A stretch of 64,000 bases of DNA, taken from positions 17,677,405 to 17,741,404 of the forward strand of contig NC_060901.1 in NCBI RefSeq assembly GCF_014805685.1. The letters are read 5' to 3'. The notes beneath the pieces are model-generated. The model had not been told where the DNA came from. It searched no databases and saw only the letters and a program-made list of their open reading frames with translations. A program made the translations under genes and the position numbers. How positions within the stretch are numbered: the stretch's first letter is position 1; each line of letters opens with the position of its first letter. This document shows positions 44,943-64,000 of the stretch, one piece after another. Source of the DNA: Silurus meridionalis (taxonomy: Eukaryota; Chordata; Actinopteri; Siluriformes; Siluridae).

Positions 44943-45309
44943 TTTACATACTTTCAGTTCTTTAACTGTAACACTGTTGAATCTGTAATTGTTATACATT
45001 GCTACTAATAAAAATGAATAGAACTAAAAGAAAGATTACAATACAGGATTACAATGTCATTTCTATTTTTTTGGCAACCACCATTTAGTGCTAACTAACA
45101 ACATAGAACAAAGCTGTGTGTCTTTCATTTCTGTCGAAAAGAATGCAAAATAGCAACATCTTTTAACCATATCAACGATGCAGCTTGTTCCTCAGAGAAA
45201 TAATTTTTGAAGAAAGTATGCTACTGTCTAGCTCCAGTAGAATCTTCTGGAAAAATCCAAACGTACAGCGTTACAGAGTTATTTTAGGTAACTTAGTTTA
45301 AAAACCTTC

Positions 45310-45474
45310 TTTAGGCTTCTCCCATTAGGGGTCGCCACTGCGGATTATCCGTATTCATGATCCCCATGTTTAATTTGGCATGTTTTAAGCTGGATGCCCT
45401 TCCTAACGCAACCCTCCCCATTTATCCAGGCTTGGGACCGGCACTAAGAGTGCACTGGCTTGTGCAACCCTAAT
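45310..45474 (-). repeat. tRNA-Glu SINE, 5'-truncated copy
   Basis: The minus strand reads 'ttagggttgcacaagccagt', the body and the tail 'gataatccgcagtggcgacc'. The tRNA-like head is missing, as expected from incomplete reverse transcription. Confidence 0.75.
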
Positions 45475-45475
45475 T

Positions 45476-45650
45476 AATTGCATATATTAGGCCTAGTAAC
45501 AAAACACAGGCCTTTGCAACACCTGATATCCCTGTCAAGACCTTGATACCTTCCAGCACTATCACAGTCTCTAAGGGGTCATTTCTGGAGCCACATTTTG
45601 TGATGATCCTAAACGCATGCTGTGGCAGTTCCTGCTGGTATACGTCCCTT
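45476..45650 (-). pseudogene. protein-coding fragment, possibly SAMD3-like C-terminal domain
   Basis: The minus strand encodes DPLETVIVLEGIKVLTGISG and VAKACVLLLGLIYAIN, similar in my judgement to the C-terminal domain of a large fish family annotated as sterile alpha motif domain-containing protein 3-like. It abuts the truncated SINE and has no flanking exon I can find, so it is probably a relic. The upstream part of the same frame looks random. Confidence 0.35.
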
Positions 45651-46311
45651 TTAAAATCCTTAAATAAAATAAAAGCATTCCAAATTATGAACAATATACG
45701 ATTTTTAAACAATGATATAAAACTGTCTGGTAGCCTTTTCATTTGAGAAATAAAACATTTACATCTTTTCCACATAATTCAGGTCTATTGTTTAATTTAA
45801 AGCTTATACATTTTATTGTTAAATGTATTATTTAGGTTTAGAACTCACTTTACAGATATTGATGATCAATAAGTTGCTATACTGTAACAAACAAGTAAAT
45901 AGCATGTCATACAGGTACACTGTTAACCCTCAAATCACAACCTCTCTGCTGTCTCAGATGTGTGAGCAATGCAGCTACTGTTGGGAATGTGACAGAAGCA
46001 CAATGTTGACATGAGAAAAATGGTGATCCCCAGGTGTCGGACATCATCAGGGACATTGTGCCTTTTCAAGTGTGAACGAAGGGAGTTTAATGACTTAAAT
46101 GAACATGGTCAATATCTATGTCGACCTAGACGGTCATGTAATCTATTATGTTTGAGTAGGTCTGCTTTTTTTATAGAAAACTGAGCTGCAAAATTTGCAT
46201 GACCACATCATTGTGCCCTAGGAAGAAGGGGAAAAACTGAAATGACAAGTTGGTGTTCAATAAATGTATTTAAGTAGCCAATTAAAAGTGTAAAAACACA
46301 TTTATAGAACA

Positions 46312-46316
<5 letters not shown>

Positions 46317-46399
<83 letters not shown>
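46317..46399. repeat. compound microsatellite (TA)n(GA)n
   Basis: (TA) to 46343, then about 28 GA units. Confidence 0.95.
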
Positions 46400-46401
<2 letters not shown>

Positions 46402-46404
46402 GAT

Positions 46405-47170
46405 ATATTGTAAATTGTGCTTTTTACAAGGTCCTAAAGTTTTTGTTTGGGTTTTGCTGCAGCGTGGAAAGATGGACATGAATAATAAAAATGTTTAACA
46501 AAAACAACAATATTAAACAACAGGAAATGGTAAGAGAGAGAAGCATTACTGTCTCCAATGTCATGCATTTGGGTCAAAAAATATGTTGCATGGACATTTA
46601 AAAAAAAAAGGAAAAAATCTCACGCATGTATTTAATATTTGTGCATTTGTGTAAACGCGAACTTAAAGGAATCCTTATGCATAGTGGAGACGAAGCACGC
46701 ACATCTACTTTTAAAATAACCAAAGATACATATTATAAATTACCAAAGCAACCATAAATGTTGCGAGGTGTATATAAAATATACTGATGCTCTTGCTCTA
46801 GAAAGTTTTACCACCTTTACCTCCACGCTTCATAAAATGGCTCCTGTTCTTGCCGGGTTCATGTTTGCATATCACGTGTGTAAATAGGTTAGCTCTACCT
46901 CTGCCATGTTAATCTAATATTATATGTGATTTGAAAAACAGTTTAGTGAGGAGAAATTAATCTAGATATCAAATATTGATCACAAATTATTGTGCTTTCT
47001 AAATAATAAAATTATAGCACATCAAATAATAATTATATATAAATAAATATTTTTTTTACAAATGCAAATATGTTCAAAAAATTATGCATTGTGATTAAAA
47101 AAAAAAAAAAGCCAACTTGTATCTGATGCACTGATGCAAATCAGTAAATCTAACCATTTCTATACGTTAC
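46405..47170. other. intergenic, nothing recognised
   Basis: AT-rich with short frames only. Confidence 0.4.
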
Positions 47171-47679
47171 AACAGAGGTGGAAGAAAAATTTACAAATAC
47201 AACTTTTTACTTTTTATACAAATATCTGTACTTTCAACTTCTTACATTTTCAAAACAGCCTCGTTACTTTTAGTATTATTTCTTTTAATTGAGCGTCGTT
47301 TCCAGCCTATCAACCTATGAATGCGCGGCTTTTACACCATATCACTGGTGTATTATTTCCAGGCTTTTAGACGTAGACGTAGGCTAGCAGAGCTAACAAT
47401 GAGCAAGGCAACAAGAGGAATGGCTAAATGGCTAGTGAATTCTGAGGGAGTCACCGATGTGAAAATTAATAAAAACAAAGACATTCCTGAACACCCATGG
47501 CCATATATGAGGGAGATGTTTAAAATGATCGACGTCAAAAAGGATTCCTGGCGAATGCGTTTGCGAAATGTGTCAAGTCAAAAAACATAAAGTGCTGGCT
47601 TTGAAGAATTCGTCGTCAAATTTGAAAAAAGCATATACAGGTATTCTAACATTTAACTTGGCTAACTATACATTTGTAG

Positions 47680-47940
47680 TAGGGATGCACCGAATATTCG
47701 GCCACCGAAAATTTTCGGCCGAAAATGGCCCAAAAGTGCATTTTCAGTTTTCGGCTGAAAAACTTTGATCACCAAAACAACGCGCCGAAACAGTTTGTTG
47801 TGATGATGAAAACAGAAACCGCGGCCCGCACGTGCATGTCTAAAACAACATGTCTGCGGTGTGGACGTATTTACAAGTAGTTACAAGTAACCAGCATGTT
47901 AATCTGAAAAGTGATGTAGAGAAGTGAAAATGATGTTGTA
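47680..47940 (+). mobile_element. TAGGGATG hAT element, left-end fragment
   Basis: 'tagggatgcaccgaatattc', 'ggccgaaaatggccc' and 'acagtttgttgtgatgatga' match the left 200 bp of 48954-53140. No right end, so it is a truncated copy. Confidence 0.65.
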
Positions 47941-48189
47941 ACAGAATGTGTTTATTTTTGGAGTTTGTGTGGTTTATGTCATGGTTTAAATACACTCCAA
48001 TATATCTAAGAGGACATTGAATATGAACAGTGAAATAAACTGGATAAATGGACAGTGTTTACAGTGCAGTGAATAACATGTCAATAAAGATAACTGAGAA
48101 AAATTTAATGAAGGCAAGCCTTTCTGTGTCATCCTTTTTGTTCTCCACTTTTCAGTTTTTTACAGCTGTCTACAGGCGCCACAACCCGG

Positions 48190-48312
48190 TACCCATAATA
48201 AATATCGATAAGTGCACTCCAAAATCTTGAGGAACATTTTCCCAAAACAGTGGAAAGAATTATAAGAGCAAATTGGGACTAAATGTGGAATGCAATGCTC
48301 AAATATCACATA
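48190..48312 (+). mobile_element. Tc1-like remnant, 3' end
   Basis: 'aagtgcactccaaaatcttg', 'aggaacattttcccaaaaca' and 'atgtggaatgcaatgctcaa' match the 3' ends of the copies at 32105 and 60670. Confidence 0.55.
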
Positions 48313-49488
48313 CCATAGTTATGATCAGGTTTCTCTGCTTGTATTTTATATGGCGATTGTTCAGCCTGGATACATTCATTTTTTTTATTAATATATTGAT
48401 ATAAGTACATGTCAGAGCACAAACTTCTTCACTTTAACTTGAGTAAAAAGTGTAGTCAGTACTTTAACTTTTACTCGAGTCTTTCAAAATATGAGTAGCT
48501 GTTGTTCTACTTGAGCAAAGGATGTGTATACTTTTGTCACCTCTGCTTTATATTTGTATTAAAAAGGCAGTTGGGGTACCAATTGTTCACCTTGGAGCTC
48601 ATTTATACCAGATGATTAGAGACCAATTTCTTTCCTCATACCGGAAAATCTGCATTCAAATATAAAAACTTAAGCCACACAGTCACTTCATTGTTTAGAA
48701 ACCAGGTACAAATTAACCACCTGGTTGTAAGTAAACTATGGTACAAAAGATACATGTGAACCCCAAGAATACGACAAAGGAACTGGAGAAGTTAGACGCC
48801 TCAGGTACCAAAGTGCCCTTAAGAGAGTCCTGTATGGCCTGAAAAGCTCTTTACACCAAAACTGGCATAAAAATATCCAGGTTCTCAGGTGATCAACTTT
48901 TTGAGGAGTATTCTCTGGTTGTATAAAATCAAATTAGACTGTTTGGTTATAATTAGGGATGCACCGAATATTCGGCCACTAAAAATTTTCGGCCGAAAGA
49001 CTTTGATCACCGAAACAACACGTCCGAAACAGTTTGTTGTGATGACGCAAACAGAAACTGCGGCCTGCACGTGCTTGTCTGAAGCAACATGTCTGCAGTG
49101 TGGATGTATTTCAGTATATATGAGAAAGACCCACGGATAGCGATTTGCTAATAATGTAATGCCGAATTTCAAAAGGGGGTGCGTCTGCAAAGACTTTCTC
49201 CACGTCGGGTTTAATTTATCACCTAAAATCCAAACATCCCGATCGCTATGCTGAATATGAGAGGAATGCAGCACAAAAAAGCAAAACCCCTCCGAGCACG
49301 CGCACTCCGTCTGTGGCGGACGTTTTTGAAAAGGCAAGAAGTTTCCCAGTGATATTGTTGTATCTTTAAGCAGTTGCACTTGTTCTGAATGCACTTTGTT
49401 TTTATGAAAGAACATATTCAATTTTACAACCTTTTAGCAGGCCAGAGGGTCTGTACATTATTATTTAATGTACACATGAGTGCATTTA

Positions 49489-51954
49489 CAGTTTTTCTCG
49501 ATTGCTAAGACACATTCCTTGAAAGCTGCTCTCCTTTTTTTCTAAACTGTGAACACAAAACCCAATTCTCAAGCTGCATTCACAAAACCTCAGACTCTTC
49601 TTGCAAAACCAAACTTTCACCTCAAAACAGTTTAATCTGTGCTCAAAACTGAACTATGTTGTCAAATCATGCCCCAAGTCAATCAAAATTAAAATCAATA
49701 CGGAACAGTCACTAAACACTACGTAGAAAAATAGCAAACACAATGCTCAGGACATGAAGCTGTAGAAATAAATGTTTATTGTTCACTATAGGCTAAATGC
49801 ATGTTGCAAAACAAAAAAAAACCTGTGCATTTAGCACTTGTACAAAAAGACAAAACAGAAATCTTGTGCATTTACACGTAGCACTTGTAAAAACAAACAG
49901 AAATCTTATGCGTTTGCCACTTGTGTACAGTAAGCCCATGTAAAAATAAAGTACAAAAATATACACAAGTGGATAACTGGATACGGCATGCCAGTGTTTT
50001 TCCCCCGTTGCCTGGCCAGACAAAATGTGGCCTGTGATGTGGATAAAGTCCTGTGGCCTGACCCAGTACGGAGACATGAGGCTGTGGCTGAGGTGACATA
50101 GGTGTGGAGCCTGGGCTTGGCATGCCTCCACACCTATGTCACCACAGGCAAGTCCCATTGCTTGCAGGAGATGTACTCTGGTGTAAGGTTGGCATTCATA
50201 TACCTTCCAACGCCATGAGATTAAGGATTCCTCAATGGGGTTTGGGAAAGGGGAGTACGGTGGAAGGCAAAGATTGATAAAACCTTGGTTCATATTGAAC
50301 CACTCACTAAACTGGAGGGCTCTGTAAAAACTCACATTGTCCCAAACAACAACATAGATGGGATGCTCATCCTGCTGCCCTAACAGAGCATCTCGTGTGT
50401 GATTGAGGAAAATGAGGAGCTGGTGAGTGTTGTAGGGCACATAATGTGACATTGCCACCACGCTGCCCAGGAACAACAACAATGGCCTGATGGCCAATCA
50501 CATTACGGCCTCTCCTTCTCCTTTTGGTGAGATTAAACCCAGCTTCATCCATGTACACGTATTCATGGGGTCTTTCCATTGCATCCAGTTGAAGAACACT
50601 CTGTAGAAATAAATATAGTTTTGTAAGTGATACGGAAAAAGTGATTTAGGCCACTACAGTAAATCACTACTGTAAGAAAAAATTATGAGGACAACGAAGA
50701 TTGTAATGAAGAAGTTTATAACAGCGTAGCAGTGACAAAATACACGAAGCACTTTGGGTTAATCTGAGTCAGAAAGAACCCAGAGCAAACTCTGCCCAGA
50801 TATTTTATATTGTTCTTCCCTTTGAAGTATAGACCGGAGTTATTTAAATGTAAATTAGATATAGGACATGTGTGAGGAAACAAAAGGCTGGGGGATACCA
50901 TTCTCTTGGCGGAGGTCAGCAGGTGGTAATCACCGGTATTCACACCTTTGCTGATGCTGGCCCCCCAGCAGGTCAGGTGGGGTATTGTTTAAATGATAAT
51001 CATGGTCTCAGATACCTTTTGGTTAGAGATAGTCCTTGATGGCTTGCTGCTTCTCCCAGACAGATTAAAATCAAGACTATGATTAGGATTGATACAACTG
51101 AAATTCTACATCAAACTACATAACTACTTTTTATCAATTTTAAGCCATTTTGAGGATGATCTGAATTTGATATAGCGTCGGGTGGAATCTGGATTGAGGC
51201 AGTCTGCAATTCTTACAATATTTAGAGTAATCAACATTGAATGTGTCTGGATATACGCCAACCTGTACATACTGGAATCTTTGCTTTTTGACTCTGAGTC
51301 TGAGTTGCGATCAAAGGGCACTCTGTATAGCTGTTCTCATGCGCAGTCTGTTGCGCTTGAGGACACGATCAACAGTAGAGAGGCTGACACTGATGATACC
51401 CTCAAAATGTACATGGTCCTCAATGATCTTCTGCTGAATTTCACTCAGGGAACATATTCAATTCAATTCAATTCATTTTTATTTGTATAGCGCTTTTAAC
51501 AATGAACATTGTCTCAAAGCAGCTTTACACAGATAATGTGGTGATTAAACGTAAATATGTTCTTTGTAAGTATGTTTGTCCCTGATGAGCAACTGTGGCA
51601 AGGAAAAACTCCCCGAGATGGCATAAGGAAGAAACCTTGAAAGGAACCAGACTCAAGAGGGAACCCATCCTCATCTGGGTTGCACCAAATGTCCATTTGA
51701 AGCAGATATACAATGTTGCGGGTTACAGTGATGACGATCAGAAGCAAACTGCACTCCCGAGTCAGTGCAGCAGACCACCGACACCAACTACAGTCCAATC
51801 CATCCTCAAAGCACCCGTTCTACTCCGGAATTACATGGAACCACCCAAGGTGTTGATGAGATACCGTCCCAAGCTGCACAGAAGTGTGAAGATCCACGGA
51901 GGGGAGAGGGGCAGGAACAGTGGTCACTGGAGCCTCAGGAGCATGTTTAACTCG

Positions 51955-51995
<41 letters not shown>

Positions 51996-52850
51996 GAGGG
52001 TGACGGGAAGAGAAGGATATGGTGGATAAGGCATATCTCTTGGTGTGGGGAGAACATACCTGTCCTCCCACCCCCAAGTGGCAGTCTTTCAATTCTACAA
52101 AAAGAGAACAAGGAGTTACAAAAATTATACATGGAATACTAGGCCTACAAACAGTTAGACCAACCCTCCATTACAATACTACAGTACATTGGTACAGTGA
52201 TGTACTGAAAGATATATTTACTTACAGTATACTGTGGTATAGTATATAGTATGTCATACAGTAATTGCTGTCAACATTTACATACTGTTCTATAATGTCA
52301 AAAAAAGGTAATTACCTGTTCTCTTCTCTAAATCTTCGGATTATGGTGGACACAGTGAATCTACTTATGTTTGGTTGTACCCTTTGTCCAGCCTCCCTCA
52401 TGCTCATACCACGGACAAGAACATGGTCAATCACAGTATCTCTGATTTCATCAGATATTACTATTCTTTGTCTTCGCTGACCACCTCGACCTTCTCTCAC
52501 ACAAACTCTTCCTCTCAGAATCCTATCCATTGTAGGGTCTCACAAACCAGTGCTCTCTGGCTTACTGTATATGTTCCCTTACATCATTAGCCACAAGTGT
52601 GATCAATTTTGAGTTGATGTGTTAAAGCAGTGACACCTGTGCTTTAATTGTGTTTGACTTTTGTCACCTGTGCTCACCATTATGCAGCATGGGTGCATCA
52701 CAATGAAAATGTGTTGGAAAGTTGTGTCTAAACAGGTGAAAAGTGCTTATGGTTTTGCCAAAAGAGTGATTGATTCAATCAGTGGGTTCAGGCAACTGAG
52801 CATTTGGTTCAAACAATAGGGTTTAGTGTTTTAGCAATTGAGAAAAACTG
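49489..52850 (-). mobile_element. IS630/Tc1-type transposon nested in the hAT element, broken transposase
   Basis: The terminal inverted repeats 'cagtttttctcgattgctaa' and 'ttagcaattgagaaaaactg' are flanked by TA (49487-49488, 52851-52852). The minus-strand transposase lies in pieces: an HTH region from ATG 52530 (RIVISDEIRDTVIDHVLVRG, REAGQRVQPNISRFTVST), a linker with VDRVLKRNRLRMRTA at 51340-51420, EYVYMDEAGFNLTKRRRRGR with the first catalytic D (50500-50579), and VVVWDNVSFYRAL and LPPYSPFPNPIEESL with the second D and the E (49793-50497). Frameshifts and a further insertion at 51459-52100 inactivate it. Confidence 0.85.
51459..52100 (+). repeat. SINE-like or short interspersed repeat inside the nested transposon
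   Basis: It starts with an (ATTCA)n run, then 'tttatttgtatagcgctttt', 'cattgtctcaaagcagcttt' and 'aggaaaaactccccgagatg'. A reverse-oriented relative lies at 59440-59700. It contains a (GA)n run at 51959-51991. It interrupts the transposase between the HTH and linker pieces. Confidence 0.65.
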
Positions 52851-53261
52851 TAAGTTAAACATTTAAGTTTGAATTTTAAATAAATTTTATCCTGTGCATT
52901 ATTGCAATGTGCTATAAATAAATATTTTTATAATTTGTAATTGATTTATTCTTTGAAACTTTAATATTAATTCATGCAATTGAAATGCCTTGATTTTAGT
53001 AAGTTTAGTACAGTCATAGACATAAATGCAATGGTAATAATAATTGGCATAATTTCTTTCGGTATTTCGGTTTTCGGCCTTGCTTTCCTCTTTTTCGGTT
53101 TTCGGTTTCGGCCAAGAATTTTCATTTCGGTGCATCCCTAGTTATAATGATATTGGAATTTTATATAGAGATGAAAGTGTAAGGCTTTTAGGATCCCCTT
53201 CCCCACCAATACCAATTGTGAAGCACGGTGGTGTCAGCATTGTATTGAGTTTTTCTTCAAT

Positions 53262-53744
53262 TGTATTGAATGTTTTTCTTGCTCCAACCTAGTGAAACAA
53301 GGTACATGTCATCCGCGTTGTAAGACCAAATGTTTTCCTGCTAAGGAAGTAATTGTAGGCATCCAGACTACTTCTCTCTCACTTCTCTCCTGTAGATGCA
53401 CTCGGTCTCAACCAGATAACGATACATGTATGGATATGTTACTTGAGGTAAAAATGTTACATTCTGAGTGAAAAGTTGTGGCCTTAATGTCTGATTTAAA
53501 GGGGTGTAGTAATTCCATCAGTAATTTATCATGCTAGTCTTTTTGTTTTGACAGGAAATGCTTTAGGACCAGAAATGCTTAATTGTTTACTTTTTTGAAA
53601 TTGTCTATAGTACCATGGAATTTGAATACAACTAATAAAAAACACAATGCTGTTCAACTTTTACCGATGTGTCTTTAATACATGAAATCACACTAAACAG
53701 TAGCAAAAAATAGCTAACAAAACACATTCTATCTATATACCAAT
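53262..53744 (-). other. asb15: asb15 3' UTR and downstream flank
   Basis: No clear AATAAA on the minus strand was found close to the stop, so the UTR end is open. No frames of note. Confidence 0.35.
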
Positions 53745-63339
<9,595 letters not shown>

Positions 63340-63399
63340 CTGCAGAAGAGTAAATTCCACATGGATATCAAATCGTTATTTTCTAATAATCTTTATTTA

Positions 63400-64000
63400 T
63401 GGATGATTAGATGTCAAAGAAATATTTTGTGAGATACCTTTGGAGGAAAACACAGAGATTAAAGAGCCATGGCAAACCTTGAAATTTATGCCCATGGCAT
63501 GGTTACATTCCTGGAAAAAAAATAGCCGATCTGGTTGCTATTAATGTTTTTGAAAAAATGTCAAGAATGGTGATAGTGTCAGTGCAGCACAAAGGGAATT
63601 TCGGAGTCATTACCAGTCCGGACATCATGATCGTGTCCCGTCTGGTCATGTGATTACAACATGGGTTCATCAGCTCAATATGGCAGCTCGAAGAGCCTCC
63701 ATATTCACTAGTGTGAGGGCCGTTCCACCACCTGGGGACTTTTTTTTAAAGGCTGGACCTGTTTCCTCAAAATGAGCAGACGGGACACGATCATGACGTC
63801 CTAACCGGCAATGACGCGATTTGTGCAGACCTCATAATATCAGCATTCTACTATCACAAAGGCTTTTACAAATGGGGCACCAGAGAGTGTCAGGAATTTC
63901 ATTTTAGCTCCTTTTCTGACCAATGATTTGTTACTCAGACTAATAAAAGATTCATGTTTGTGATTTGGTGCAAACGTTTTTGGCCCAGGAGTGTGCAATT
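63400..64000. other. asb15 intron end with an imperfect inverted repeat
   Basis: No asb15 exon was found here. 63606-63648 and 63773-63815 are 43-nt inverted arms matching at 37 of 43 positions, sharing 'tcatgatcgtgtcccgtctg', with a 124-nt spacer. Confidence 0.6.

Larger units (their letters stand above)
47174..48543 (+). mobile_element. hAT-like element with BED zinc-finger remnant
   Basis: The ends 'cagaggtggaagaaaaattt' and 'gtatacttttgtcacctctg' pair with the copy at 6923-8176. A frame from ATG 47399 reads PEHPWPYMREMFKMIDVKKD, then shifts to CQVKKHKVLALKNSSSNLKK. Together these resemble the BED finger at the N-terminus of hAT transposases. The frameshift and the missing catalytic region make it dead. 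A second hAT end (47680-47940) and a Tc1 piece (48190-48312) lie inside. Confidence 0.7.
48954..53140 (+). mobile_element. hAT transposon with perfect 8-bp target duplication
   Basis: The left end 'tagggatgcaccgaatattc' and right end 'tttcatttcggtgcatcccta' are inverted repeats, bounded by the identical octamer GTTATAAT at 48946-48953 and 53141-53148. Past the left end a BED-finger-like segment survives in pieces (MSAVWMYF and CKDFLHVGFNL-like text, about 49088-49330). The catalytic region is absent, replaced by a 3.4-kb insertion of another transposon at 49489-52850. Confidence 0.85.
48740..53260 (+). mobile_element. Tc1-like remnant split by a hAT insertion
   Basis: The left part 48740-48945 ('gaatacgacaaaggaactgg', 'cttacaccaaaactggcata' style text) and the right part 53149-53260 ('caattgtgaagcacggtggt', the VKHGGVS motif) look like one Tc1-type sequence cut by the hAT element at 48954-53140. 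Confidence 0.45.

Overview
This is vertebrate nuclear DNA, most likely from a teleost fish and perhaps an otophysan or catfish-like one. The reasons are long introns with GT-AG boundaries, many Tc1/mariner and hAT transposons, tRNA-derived SINEs, L2/Rex1- and RTE-type LINE remnants, long (TA)n and (CA)n arrays, and a conserved vertebrate gene trio. The species label is an inference from repeat style.

Three protein-coding genes were reconstructed exon by exon. wasl (N-WASP) is on the + strand, 5644-30965, with 11 coding exons. lmod2 (leiomodin-2) is on the - strand, 43378-40322, with 3 coding exons, the last only 27 nt. The 3' five coding exons of asb15 (ankyrin repeat and SOCS box protein 15) are on the - strand, 63339-53745; its first exons lie beyond the window. 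The order and orientation (asb15 and lmod2 on one strand, wasl convergent) match the ASB15-LMOD2-WASL block of human chromosome 7. wasl encodes an Arp2/3 activator, lmod2 a sarcomeric actin nucleator, and asb15 a Cullin-5 substrate receptor expressed in muscle.

Layout: 1-5080 is intergenic, with a degenerate WAS-family WH1 fragment (1638-1808), Tc1 and LINE pieces and SINEs. 5085-30965 is wasl, its introns filled by transposons, a local duplication, a pentanucleotide array and minisatellites. 31000-40320 separates the convergent 3' ends and holds a pyrimidine-rich tract, Tc1 pieces, an RTE remnant and a 3.4-kb LINE. 40322-43378 is lmod2. 43700-53700 is a transposon pile-up with a four-level nest. 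53745-64000 is asb15 with more SINEs, a minisatellite and a (TA)n array split by two DNA transposons.

The main surprise is that wasl exon 8 is 2 nt short of the expected frame, giving an in-frame TGA just before the proline-rich region. An upstream GTAAAG site could restore the frame, but an assembly error is at least as likely. I found no bacterial-type defence system, CRISPR array or other plainly new system; the novelty here is in gene and transposon architecture.
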